NCBI GenBank assembly: GCA_015956445.1 | Contig: WIUZ02000026.1 | Location: 248,001-312,000 of the forward strand | Direction of reading: 5' to 3' | From: Thelephora terrestris | Lineage: Eukaryota; Basidiomycota; Agaricomycetes; Thelephorales; Thelephoraceae | Length of the DNA stretch: 64,000 bases | Part shown: positions 36,565-48,300 of the stretch, piece by piece | Layout: every line of letters starts with the position of its first letter | Numbering within the stretch: the first letter of the stretch is position 1 | Notes under the pieces: generated by a model | Told to the model about the DNA's origin: nothing | Database searches by the model: none | What the model saw: only the letters and a program-made list of their open reading frames with translations | Position numbers and translations under genes: made by a program

Positions 36565-36700
36565 ATCAATGATCACATGTGACAGAATTTATCCTGATCG
36601 GTGAACGCGCGTTGCCCGAGCGGCGGGCAACTTGTTTTGCCACCTTCACGGCCCCACCAGCTGTGTTGTATTTATTTTCATTCTTCTCATTGTCCTGTAG
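36565..36700 (+). repeat. Copy of the foldback terminus at the end of the minisatellite block
   Basis: GATCACATGTGACAGAATTT followed by ATCCTGAT, then a region with CAACTTGTTTTGCCACC and GCCCCACCAGCTGTGTT, matches 26984-27095 in order. The minisatellite block 33.6-36.7 kb therefore ends like one arm of the 27 kb foldback and may be an expanded member of the same family. Confidence 0.7.
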
Positions 36701-36767
36701 TTGTCAACCCAGTGAACGAAAAAAAAATTAAAAAAATTAGAAAAAATTCCAGGACATGGGAAATAAC

Positions 36768-37078
36768 AAACGCGGTCGATCCCGCTAAACGCGCCCTCGA
36801 ACGAACGAGAATTGAACGAGGAATGCCTTATTTTCGCCCTGGTTTAAGTTGGCATTGCCAGCTCACCCGCGCGGATTGATGGGATTGATCGAGGTTGCCC
36901 TTTTGGGAAGACATGGCTTCCCCACCAGGTATTCCCAAAAAGGCAGGCACGTTCAATCAATCCCATCAATTCGCGCGGGTGAGCTGGCAATGCCAACTCA
37001 AACCCAGGGCGAAAATCTGGCATTCCTCATTCAATTCTCGTTCGTTCGAGGGCGCGTTTAGCGGGATCGACTGCGTTT
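36768..37078. repeat. GC-rich palindrome, arms ~130-140 bp
   Basis: The left arm (36768-36910) and right arm (36935-37078) are reverse complements with few mismatches: CGATCCCGCTAAACGCGCCC at 36778 is answered near 37053. The loop is about 25-30 bp (around AAGACATGGCTTCCCC). Outside are A/T-rich tracts (AAAAAAATTAAAAAAATT on the left; TTTTTTTAAAATTTTATTT on the right), so the whole may be a ~420 bp foldback/MITE from 36717 to 37135. ORFs in it are mirror images. Confidence 0.85.
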
Positions 37079-37135
37079 CTCGTTCTCTATATGTCCATAT
37101 TTTTTTAAAATTTTATTTCAAACATTTTTTCCCCA

Positions 37136-37657
37136 ATCTTCGGAGGGCAGCCAAGGCCTGACATGAATAATTGCCAATCTGGATAACCCATGGTTGTGTC
37201 TGGCAGGTTATGATGTGGACACGGATTATTGTGGGTTCAGGTCTTGTGAGCATAGGCACAAGTGGGGGCAGACCGGTCACAGGTCTGCATGGGTCTGCTT
37301 GTACTATATCAGCAGTACGAGTAAGGCCTGTGGACAGCAACAACACAATATATCTGGACCTAGCACAATATAGGTCTGTACAATTTTGCATTTGGTCACT
37401 TGATATTGTGAAACTAGGTATTGGCCATAATGTCATATATACTGTACAAGAAGAAGTTGCTCTCTGGCAGAGAGCACATCAGCAAACTCACGTGCGACTT
37501 CTGCGACTTCTGCCGCTTTCAACGCTTATCACTAACTTCATAGGTCGAGGGTTCTTTTGGTTCACTTCAGAGTCCTCTTTTGCATGCACTTCCGAGATTT
37601 ATTTCTCCACTTTCAGAAGTGGTTTCAAAGTGACACATAAGTCAAATAAAAAGTGAG
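37136..37657. other. No gene recognised
   Basis: Unique-looking sequence; a 161-codon plus-strand frame (37171-37656) has no recognisable motif and starts at the edge of the palindrome. It probably represents the 3' flank of the transposase fragment that follows on the minus strand. Confidence 0.35.
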
Positions 37658-38425
37658 CTATTGAACCAACGGCGACATAACTAATTTGTAAGCATGGGGA
37701 TCAATAAAATGATTTACATAGAACACTTTGAATATATCTAGGGATTGGGTATAATTGAATGAATGGTCCAGATGAGAGTTGTTGAAAATTGGAAGGAGGT
37801 GTGCGGCACAAACTATTGAGTCTACGCTTATGACAGACATATTCCGCTGACCGGAAGTTGATTCTGGTTGCATGATGTGCATCCCATTATCATGGTCAGG
37901 TTCATCGTGCCATAATTTGTACCAGTGGACAAGCACACAGGCGTGAGTTTCGGATCCATACCTGAAGGAGAAAAATAAGTAGACACGTGCAACCTGTAGA
38001 TCATGCATCCCTATCCCAGGGGTGCCACGCATTGTGACATACACACAGTCATACCGAGGGCCTGGTATTTCGCCCATTCCCCAACAAGAAACAGCCTGGA
38101 CCACTTCATGGAACATCCCACCTGGGCTGCATTGGTTGCCGGGGGCAGAGAATATTGACATGGCAGACTTGTACGTGTGGATTTGAAAAACACGGTTGCC
38201 GGTTGAAGGACAGTCACGGTGCAACAGTTGGTGTGGCGGTGTTGTGGAGAGTGGATTGAGGTGATAATACAGATACTTTTGGACAAGGAGACTGAGGTCC
38301 TCTTGATGAATGACAGTACCAAGCGAGTGAAGACAAGTGTAGACTTTTTCAGAGGACATCTGTGGGATCAATCCCCACCCACTCTGAAGGAAATTGGCGG
38401 ACCGGTTTTTGAGATATTTCCACAT
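37658..38425 (-). pseudogene. C-terminal fragment of a Plavaka-like transposase, truncated by the ~295 bp repeat
   Basis: The 255-codon minus frame from about 38350 downwards reads GPRYDCVYVTMRG, LQVARVYLFFSFRYGSETHA, VHWYKLWHDEPDHDNGMH, IVCAAHLLPIF and SLDIFKVFYVNHFIDPHAYK. This is the pattern of the C-terminal end of Plavaka (CACTA-related) transposases and their large relatives in Agaricomycetes. The catalytic core is missing. The first 24 codons (38425-38353) are not transposase but the leader of the repeat at 30895, so the repeat has cut into the gene. The family call is from pattern recognition. Confidence 0.65.
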
Positions 38426-39075
38426 CTTTACCAGGAGGAAAAGTATCTTCTGGGCAAATGTCTGAGTGCATTAGAGTCCCATAGTAGGGTTCCCTAGACT
38501 ACTATAGGGCCAAGGAGGACCCTCCAGGAGAAATACAGAATTTTGGAGGTGTCCTGCATGATTTGACTTTGTGCCTCCTGTGTGTTGGGGAGGGGGTGAC
38601 TCAAATGGTTCCACAATGCTCTAAAAATCACAGAAGTGGACACATACACCTTGTAGATGCTCATAAGGATGGGGGAGAGGGTTTCAGGATTTTTAGGCAA
38701 AGGTCTGGACCTCCTGTTTGGACATTTCCACATGCTCACTGGGGTGGACTGGGCAAATATATGAGCACATCAAGGTCCCATATCTGCATTCCCCTAGCAC
38801 CAAGGAGGACCTTCCAGGCAAAAGCTAGAATTTTGCAGGTGTTCTGCATGATTGGACCCCCCCTGTGTGTTGGGAGGGGGTGACCCAAATGGTTCCACAA
38901 TGCTCTAAAAATCACAGAAGTAGACACATATGCCTTGTGGATGCTCAGAAGCATGGGGGGGAGGAATTCAGGATTTTTGGGCAAAGGTCTGGCCCTCCTG
39001 TTTGGACATTTCCACATGCTCACTGGGGTGAACTAGGCAAATTGTATGAGCACATCAAAGTCTCATATCTGCATT
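38353..39075 (+). repeat. Second tandem block of the ~295 bp repeat, with leader
   Basis: 38353-38560 is nearly identical to 30895-31100 (leader GAGGACATCTGTGGGATC, then GGCGGACCGGTTTT, then CTAGACTACTATAGGGCCAA). Two and a half units follow to about 39075. Where it meets the Plavaka-like fragment defines a repeat boundary. Confidence 0.85.
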
Positions 39076-39948
39076 AAGTTACCAAAAAAGACACTACGTT
39101 CCCTTACTCAATATGCCTTTTTCGAAACCCCGCAGACATAGAGCCTCCCAAGCTTGGCTAATGAGATATATGGGAGGAGGGTATCATGGCAGAACTCTAT
39201 TTCTTTCACTGGTATTCTACCAGGAGTTGATTGGACAATGTTCTTCCCCTGGTCATCGTGATCTCACCACCTTGAAGTTCTTGAAAGGTGCTAGAGACTT
39301 TTGAGGATCACTCATCGACAACGTTGGCAACGAAGCCACTGCAATCTTTTCAATCGACTTGATGACCGATGTGGAGTATAGTTTTCTACAAACTACAATC
39401 GGTCCGAGACATCTGCAATTGCTAACCTCTGGAAGAATCCCAAAAAGCAAGGTGCACGATGGTTTCCCAGAGTCCTATTCACAAATTATGAGGCTTGGTT
39501 GGAGCTCCACCATCTTGAAGGTCAGGTGGTTTCGTCGATCCACTACCATCACTCACGTTTTCTTGAAAGGATCTTAAAGGTTGTTGTTTGGACCATAAAG
39601 TCACTCTAGGGTAACCCAGTCGGATGGCCTGGCCTGAAGGGGTACGGACATCAATGGGAGGTGAAGTCTGTTGCGCCGGGGTGCATTGCCCAATCACCCC
39701 ACATGCTCACCACACCATCCATGTATCTACAAGCATAGTTCATCCTCGCCCCTGACCCGGTCTTCCTTGGAAAAGGGCACCACCTCAAACATGGGTAAAT
39801 AAACAATAAACATAAACATGAGACAGTAAGTGTTGGTGAATAAGCATGGGTGGGTAAGTGTAGGTTGGTAAGAGGGAAGTAGTGGATGTGAGGTGGGGAG
39901 TGTGAGGCAGTGAGAGCAAGTGTAAGGTAGTGATTTTGAGGTGGCAAG
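39076..39948. other. No gene recognised
   Basis: Several short ORFs on both strands (39113-39304 plus, 39253-39450 minus, 39359-39577 plus) overlap one another; none has a recognisable motif. From about 39800 the plus strand becomes G/T-rich. Confidence 0.4.
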
Positions 39949-40235
39949 CACTGGGTCCAGGATAGAATAGGTTTCTGGGGATTATTCTAAATAATATTCA
40001 GAATATAATCAGAATAATAAACATGTCTTATTTTAAACATATTCTAGCCATATCCTAGGATTATTTTATTCAAATCTGATGCCCAGAGCCAACTCTGCTG
40101 AGAGTTCATTTGCATTTGCATATTCCTTGAATGTGGGCAGAATCTGTTTTGAAAATAATACATTTACTATTTTAATTATATTCAGAATATTGTTTAGAAT
40201 AATCCCCCAAAACCTATTCTACCCTGGACCCAGTG
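39949..40235. mobile_element. 287 bp MITE with CACTG termini
   Basis: The left end CACTGGGTCCAGGATAGAAT and the right end (minus strand) CACTGGGTCCAGGGTAGAAT are inverted repeats, extending with mismatches to about 70 bp (TTATTCTAAAtAATATTC). AAG occurs on both sides, compatible with a 3 bp target duplication. CACTG termini with a 3 bp duplication are typical of the CACTA/CMC superfamily, to which Plavaka belongs. No coding capacity. The A/T-rich core contrasts with the G/T-rich surroundings. Confidence 0.8.
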
Positions 40236-41640
40236 AAGTGTGAGTAAGTGTAAAGCGATAGACGTGAGTGAGTGGTTAAAGCTAAGTAGTAGGTGTGGGT
40301 AGACGAGTGTGAACCGTAAAGGGTGAATGTTTAGGTTGGTGTGAGGCGTGTGAGTGAGTAAGTGGGTTGTAGTAGAATTTGGATGTTAAGTGTGAGTGAG
40401 TAAGGGTGGAGTAGTAAGGGTAGTGGAAGTAGGTGTCAAGGGTGAGCAAGTGTGAGATGGTAGACATGAGAGGGTTGTTGTAGTGTGAGCTGTGCAGAAC
40501 AATGTGGATGTCTAGGTCGGTGGGTTAAAGAGCGGCTAGTGCGGATGGGTAGGCTGAGTGTCAAGTGAGGGGGAATAATGTGGTTGTGGTGTAGGTGGGT
40601 AGGGGGTGTGCAAAGGAGGTTGTGGGGGTCTACAGAAGAGCGAAAGTGTAAGCACAAGCAGGTGTGTGTTGTGGAGGTTAGGTTAGGTTGTTCAGGAATT
40701 GGAGTAGAGTTGTGCTGCCATGTGTGTGTGTGTGTGTGTGGAGAAAGCTTACAAAGCTTGGGAGGTAGTTTTGATCATATCATGACATCTTGACATAAGC
40801 CAGGTGAGGAGTGTGCTGTAGAGTTTGTAGGAGACCGGTATGGCTGTGAGAAGGTGTAGAAGGGCAAGGTGTTTGGAGAAAGACAAGTGGTATGGAGTAG
40901 AGGGTAGGAGCAGGTGGGTTGTACAGTGAGTGTGGTGTGGCTTAGGAGTAGCTGGTCAGCAATAACAGATAGTGTAAAGTTGTGGACTGTGTAGAGTCAC
41001 AGTAGCTGTGTGTGTGAGACTGAAAAAAATGGGTGTAAATGCTCAAAAGGGTGTAGGGGGTAGGTAGGTTGTGTCCAGCAGGTATGGGCAGTAGCTTGTA
41101 CAATGGCAGGTGTGGATAGGAGTGTAAGTGTAAACAAGAGTAAAGTGTGAAAAAACTGTGGTTGCGTAGAAAAAAAAAGGCATGGGGGAGTGAGGTTGTG
41201 GTGGGGGTAGGTGAGTGTGAGTGAGTAATCGTGAGGAAGTGAGGGTAGGTGGTAGGTGTAGCTTAGTAAGCGAGAAGTGGCAAGGGGTAAGGTGGTGAAT
41301 GTGGGTAGTGAGCGTTAGTGGAGTAACAGTGAAGTTGTAAGTGTGAGGTAGTAAGTTCAAGGCGTAGGTGTGAGGTAGAGTACTTGTGGTGTTAATTGTG
41401 GGGTGGCAAGTGTAGAGTGGTAAGTTTGAGCAAGTGAGGGTAAGGTGGTAGACGTGCGGAGGTAGTGTGAGTGAACAGGGGTGGAGGGGCAATCACAAGG
41501 TAGGAGATGTGAGGTGGTAAGGGCAAGTGAGGAAGTTTGAGGAGGTGAGGGCGAGGTGGCAGGTGAGGGGTGGTAGGAGTGGAGTGGTAAGGGTGGATAG
41601 TTGAGTAATCAAGGTTGAGGTGGGATAGTAACTGTGGCTG
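40236..41640 (+). repeat. G/T-rich low-complexity region (GTGAGTGTAAG-like), with a (TG)10 tract
   Basis: Irregular repeats of GTGAG, GTAAG, GTGGT and similar words fill the plus strand; the simple repeat (TG)10 lies at 40721-40740. The region also extends leftwards around the MITE to about 39800. Minus-strand ORFs rich in His, Leu, Pro, Thr and Ser (for example 41043-41492) simply reflect CA/CT-rich DNA. Confidence 0.75.
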
Positions 41641-41650
41641 GCAAACTAGT

Positions 41651-41695
41651 CCTATTATGCCCAGACGGCCCAACGGGCCGTCGGGGCATAATAGG
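41651..41695. repeat. Strong hairpin, 21 bp stem and 3-nt loop
   Basis: CCTATTATGCCCAGACGGCC with its C, loop AAC, then the reverse complement with one A/G mismatch. It sits exactly at the change from the G/T-rich region to the ~640 bp repeat array, suggesting a boundary or terminus. Confidence 0.75.
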
Positions 41696-41699
41696 GAGT

Positions 41700-44600
41700 A
41701 AGGCTAAAATAGATTCTGCATGCAAATATATCCATCTTCATCAGCCAAACTTGGGTCATGTGACCAATAGTCAGAGAGATATTGCCTGATCATTGTGGAA
41801 AGCCATATCCCGTCGGCAACGCCAACGAACCAATAAACACCCCCCATATAATAGACAAATGTCGTAGATAGACGTTAATTACATGCCCCCCCGGTTTTAT
41901 TCTATTGTCTAATGTTGTTTACATGCGGAGATACCCATTTTTTCGTGTTTTTCGTGTTTTTAGCAGTTTTATAGAGGATGCGTGCCAAACGACCCAATTG
42001 ACCAACCACCTTTTAGTGAACAAACTTGTAGAGCAACAAAAACCGCATATTATCGCACTTTGAGTTGAATATTTACCGCGGATTACAAGGCAAGAACCGC
42101 GATCGATTGTGTTTTCGAGCCGAAAACCGTCAGCAGACGGCAACGACAGTCGTTGATAATTCATGCATAATATGTCGGTACTAAATCAGGCTATCTATGC
42201 ATATAATAACTGCGCGGTGAGGCTTTTCCCATAGATTATTTGTAGGGGGTGGTACATCGCTCGCGATCACCCACGCGAATCGAACATTGGTGGCATCCGG
42301 CAACGACGGGTTCCACTCTGGGTACCATACTACAGTGAGGTAAAATACTCGTCCATACAGCACCTGCAACCCCCCGCTTAAATAATTGTATCCAACCTTT
42401 CCGGTCCTAAGACACGATGGCCTCCTCTCCTCAACTCAGTGCCACGCGGTGGCAACAGATTAAGAGAAAAGAGCTAATAAACACCCCACAAGTGGCAGAG
42501 AACAAACACAGCCAGACGTCACCTACATACTCCGCCGCTTTTATTTTATTGCCCAACATTGCGTACACTCGGAGAAAATTCATTTTCAGCGATTTTGGGG
42601 GCCTTAGCAGCTCCATAGAGGGTGTACGCCGAACAACTGGATCAATCAAGTATGCCATGGTGAGCAAACTTGCAGAGCGACTAAAAATGCACATTATTGC
42701 CCCCCAAGTTGAATATCCTTCACGAATTACAAGGCAAAAACAACGATCGACTGCCATTTCCAGCCGAAAACCGTCAGCAGACGGCAACGACAGACGTTAA
42801 CGGTTTACGCGTAATACATTGGTACTAAATCAAACTATCTATGTACACAATAGCCTCCCGCTGAGACTTTTTTTATAGATCACTCGTAGGGGGTGGTACA
42901 TCACTCGCGATCACCCGCGTAAACCGAGCGTGGGTGGCACGCAGCAACAACGGAAGTCGAGCCGGGTACCATACTATAGTGAGAGAAAATATTCACACGC
43001 AAAATAACTACAACGTTCCGCCGAAAAGACTGTCCCAAATGCTATGGGAAACACGATATGACGGGCCCCCCTGCTGAGCTCAGTGCCACACGGCGCCGGC
43101 AAGAACAATGAACGAATAAACAAGCAGCATACCATAGATAAAAAATGTAGCCATACCTTACCTACATATCCCCCCGCTTTTATTTTGTTGTCTAATAACG
43201 CCTACTTGCGCAGAAAGTTGTTTTTCGGCATTTCTAGTGCTTTTCGTTTGTTGCAGGGGGGGCGCGTGCCAAACAAACCAATTAATCAAGTATGCTACAG
43301 GGAACAAACCTGTAGAGCGACCAAAACTACATATTATCGCGCTTGAAGCTGAATATTTTCTGTGAAAAATAAGGCAAGAACTACGATCAATTGTAACTTC
43401 GAGCCCAGAATCGTCAGCAGACGGCAACGACAGTCGTCGATAGTTTATATCCAGTCTATCGAGACCAAATCAAGCTATCTATGCTCATAACATCTCCGCG
43501 CTGAGATTCTCCCTATAAACTATCTGCAGGGGGTGGCACATCGCTCGCGATCACCCGCGCGAACCGAACATTAGCGGTGTTCGGCAAGGACGGGTTCAAA
43601 CCTCGGCACTATACTGTAGTATAATAAAATACCTGCATATAAGGTACCTACAACTTCCCGCCCAAATAAACCTTCCAAATGGGACGGGAGACGCCACACT
43701 CCAGCCTAAGCCATCTAGAGGGAAGACCCAGGCAGAATCCCCGCGGGACGAGCAACCGTGGGAATACGCGAGGTAACTGCCGAGAGTCACGCCTCAGGAA
43801 TGGTGGCGCGAAGCCGTGGGAAGCCACACGGAAACTCCCGGAACGACACCCCAAGCAAGAGAAGCGTGCGGCAGCACGGAACAACGCCAAGACAAAAACC
43901 GAACATTGGTAGGATCCGGCAACAATGGGTATTAGCCCGAGCACCACACCACAGTGGGACAAATTGATTGTATATAGGGTACCTACAACGTCCCGCTTAA
44001 ATATTTGTACCAGCAACTATTGGTGACGCAATACCACGATCACCCTTCCTCAGCTCGGTTCCACACGGCACCGGCAAAGAAAATGAGTGAATAGAAACCC
44101 CACATACAGTAGAAAAGAAGTGTAACAAGACCCTAACTGAACACCCTCCCGCCTTTCTTTATTGTTGAACGTCGCCTACATGCGGCGAAAATCGTTCTTG
44201 GTGTTTTTTATATATACCTGTTTTATAGAGGGCGCGTGCCAAACAAACCGATCAATCAAGTATGATATAGGGAGAAAAGTTGTAGAGCGAATAAAATTAC
44301 ATATTATTGCACCTCAAGTCGAATTTATTTCGCGGCGCATGAGGCAAGCACAACAATCAGAACACTTTTTGAGGTAAAAATGGTGGGCGGACGACAACGA
44401 AAGTCGTGATGCTGCACACATATCAGATTAAAACAAAATAGAGCTACTCATGTATAAAACAGCTCCGTGCTGAGACGTTTTCCATAAATTATTTGTAGGC
44501 AGTTGTACATCGCTGCGTTCACCCGCGCGAACCGAACGTTGGTGGCATCCGGCAACGACGGGTGTCAACCCGGGTACCATAGTCCAGTGAGACAGAGCAC

Positions 44601-45050
44601 TTGTATGTATAGTACTTACAACGCTCCGCTTACAAAACCTTCTCTTGCATGTGAGGGAACGCCACATCACAACGTAACCTCCTTTGAGGGAGGACACTGC
44701 GGCAGAACCCGCGTGGGATGAGTGATCGTGGGAATCCGTGTGGTAACCGCCGAGAGCCACTCACGGACAGCGGCCCAAGCCCGTGGGAAGCCGATCGGAA
44801 AATGCCGGACTGAGGTCTTGAGCGAGAGAAGTGTATGGAGCGCAGAGAGGAAAAGGCAACCTGTCGTCTGATTGCCCAAGAATGGCGGTAACTATCAGCA
44901 GTGTCCGGACTGACCTGTCCGCAGTGCTATCAAAGCGCCAAAATCCACTGTGGAACCTAACCCGGACGTTAGCAGTCGTGGGAAATCACAGATGCCAGAG
45001 GAAATCTGGGCATTGACCTCCCGAACGCTACCTGAGGCCAATTTCGACCT
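41700..45050. repeat. Four diverged copies of a ~640-970 bp unit
   Basis: The phrase GTCAGCAGACGGCAACGACA occurs at about 42128, 42770 and 43411 (about 642 bp apart), with a diverged form near 44383. Each unit holds, in order, a stretch with CGCTTTTATT and GTCTAATG-like words, a conserved ~180 bp block, GGTGGTACATCGCTCGCGATC and GGCAACGACGGGTTC...GGTACCATAC. Units 3 and 4 carry an extra ~250 bp with GGGAATACGCGAGGTAACTG-like sequence. The conserved block is open on the minus strand in three units (see findings). I do not recognise the family. Confidence 0.75.
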
Positions 45051-45328
45051 CCCCCAATATCCTTCAACATTCTAAGCACGCCCGCAGCCACTCGCATACA
45101 CCGATTCAAACCTCACACAGTCAAATTGAAACGCTAACCCGTCAACTGTCAAAAACCCCACTATCGGTGATCGTAGCTGCCTCCGAGGCAGGCCAAATTC
45201 AGGTCCAGGCACTGTTCCGCACGAAGTGATTATTGCGATGCCGGTGGACACCTCGCCCTGTAGGCTGCAAGGTGAGCACTGTTTTCTCTTCGCTAATCCA
45301 TCCGACTCAATATCATGCTATGCAGATC

Positions 45329-48300
45329 ATGATCAGTTCTCTACCGAAGGATACCAACGAGTGCACAGGAAACGGATGGCTCACGTATGGCCATGCCTTA
45401 TTCGATCAAGCCTTCGAGTAAGTTCCATATCTCTGAATTCAACGCGAGTCACAGGCACTGACCGAACTCAGGCCCTCGCGATTGCTCCTCCCTCGCTCTT
45501 CTCGCCACACTCATCCCCTCCCCCCCCGCTCCTCTCCCCCAGGGCTATATCCTTCTCGTTATCCTGCCACTCGACAAACCTGCCCCCACGCACGATCTTA
45601 TCTACGCCCCTCGTTTAGATAAGAAGATGTTTGAAAGGTTCGCTTTCTCCCCACTAGAGGAGATGAGATTGTTCACATTCGCGTTTATAGCCCTGAGGAA
45701 CGCGTAGAAGATTTCGAGACCCATCAAGGCCTCCTCCGGGATGGGATCCAAGTCAAAATGCGTGGTGTATCACCAACGATCTACCGAGCGGAGGACAAAG
45801 CCCTCCATTGTCCCTACGCGGGGTGCAAGGTCAAAATGTCGAACTCGTGTAACTTCCAGGTTTGTGCCATGGTATTACTTTATCACCCCTAATCTGAAGA
45901 CGGATATACCAGGGACATGTGAAGAAATGCAGATACGCCGTGTCCGGTGTAGGCGTCAAAACCGCCTCAGCATACCCGACGCCAACACCGGAGATCCAAT
46001 CCCCCTACTTTCCTGACGAAGACATTACCATGGAAGAGGCCGACGAGATGTACAACGACGACCCGACACTATTCGACATGCCGATGGAGGAAGATTTTTT
46101 CGACGACGCGGATGAAACATTGGTCGAGATCCCGGGCGCCCCCGATGAAGATGACGACGCTCAAGGTCAAGATAACCTCCTAAACATCGACACCCATGAA
46201 GACAACGACGAGGACAACGACGAATTTACGGACCACAGCACGGACGAAGAACGATCTGGTCCCCTACATAAAGATGCGACAGCAGCCAGGTGGTCAGAAG
46301 ACACCATTCAGACTGAAGCCATGTCCCGGCTCGGGATCTGCGTCAACACAGCTGCAAGGGTTCTGATATGTATTGCTTGCGCTTCTGCCATCAGGCCTCT
46401 CGAATTACCCGGACACCTCATCACCTCTCACCCTCCCATGTCGACCAGCACTGCATTCTCCCAAGAGCTCGCAAACACGTACGACCTCCGCATAGACCTC
46501 GAATCACGACCTGGATCCATCATCACCGCAATCTATGGCCTGGACTTAGTAGATGGGTATCTCGCTTGCGACACGTGCGGACACGCCTGCAAATCCCGTG
46601 ACTCGATGAGAAGGCACATGAGAGCGATTTCTGGTTGCAAAACCTTCCGAGAACGCCTTGTACAAACCTTTCGTCCCAAATCCAAGCGACTTTATTTCGG
46701 CGTCAACCTCGATCCCGAGCCCAGAGAAGAATTGGCTGACTCGGCTTCCCTCGATCCCCTCGTCTACCTCAAAAAAAAGTACGCGCCCATACCCTTCAGC
46801 GACATCCCGATCAAGTCTCTGAAGACTCCAAGGGACGCTCACCACTTCCTCGCCCTCGAAAAATGGGACGTATACGTGGAGGGAAGGACTGGGGCAGAGA
46901 TAACACATGCCGTTAGGGAACGAGAGCCTGAACTTCGAAGCGAAGTCCGGATCTGCGTGGATCGGTTTGCGGTTGACGTCACCCAGAAACTGAGCACAGC
47001 TGATCATCAGACGAAAGCTGCTATGGGCGACTATGCTGGGTAAGTAGACCGTCGACTGCTATGGTTTCAAACATCTCGGCTGAATATCATATTAGAATTG
47101 GCCTCACCTCAAGCAAGTTCAAAGACTTGCAGAATGAAGAGACGAGGAAGGCGTATGGGAAGGTAGCGACCGACCTCGTCGTCTTCTGCCTAGGCGTCAT
47201 CACCGGCGAGATCAGCCAATTCCGGACAAGCTTCACTCAAGAAATCGCTGACGCCGGTACCAAGTTCTTGGCCACGCTGCAAACAACCTCTACCTCCGAT
47301 CAGGATGGGGCCCTTCAAACATTCCTCTTCTTGCTCTTCAATCAGAAAAGACGCGGCGAGGCCGACAAATACACCTTCCTTGCCTTCTCCTTTCTCGTCC
47401 TGTACTCGTTCAACGAAAGCGGAACTCTCCGGCCGTGCAACGTCTTCACACAATTCTTTTCCAAGACGATTTTCTTCGCTCGAGGTGCAATATTCAATTG
47501 CATCACCTCCGACGCCACGACGGAAAACAAGGGATTTTTTGAGTGAGCTTAATTCCGTAGATCGAGACGCGTCATCTCACCTTGTACACTACAGAGTCTA
47601 CGAAACCTACAAACACCTGCTTCTGATCCGATCCGATTATCCGCTGTCCTCGATCTACACCACGAAGAACCTGGCGAAGAAGGTCTCACGTGACCAAGAG
47701 CGGGAGAACAAAGTGAATTTTGTTGGACCTGGGAAAGAGACGGCTATAATGGGGAAGATTGCGGTCAACCTCGGGAGTTTCGGCGAGTGGTACCGAAAGC
47801 TGTTGGAGGAGGTAAAGAGGATGCAGTCGGACCTATTCAGTGGAATCGGCTTTGAGGATGAGGAGTGGCTGTTGGTCACGGTACCAGAGGTTCTCGTAGA
47901 TGAAGTCAACACAAGCAACCCGGGGTTTTCCTTTGGAGACATGGAGAGGAACGACCTGTCAAAGTACGAAAATGCTGCTCTGAGGACCCTCTTCGAGCAC
48001 CCTCGCCTCAAGGGTCGGTTCGGCACCATACTCCCGGGAGGAAGATTCATTCTCAACGCCGTCGGCTGTCACGAGTTTCTTCAAAGGTCCTCCCTCACCC
48101 GAACGAAAATGGCAACCCTTCTTCATATCTCAGGTGGTGGGCCTGCGCGTGGGACAGAGTTCACAGCAAGCTACCTCCGGAATCATCCCCAGGGTGACAT
48201 CCGAAACGTGAGGGTCATTGACAACGAACTATGTCTAGTCGGATCGTACAACAAGACATCGGGCATTGTACGTTTATTCCTCAAAGCGGTGAGAACCACG

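Noticed and set aside
36284-36604. 106-codon frame rich in Lys/Thr/His after the minisatellite
   Set aside because: It arises from A-rich hairpin repeats and spans a repeat junction; no evidence of a protein.
43560-43620. Possible tRNA B-box (GGGTTCAAACC) in the ~640 bp units
   Set aside because: The bases on each side do not form a T-stem, no A-box at suitable distance was found, and other units have the motif altered. Not called as tRNA or SINE.
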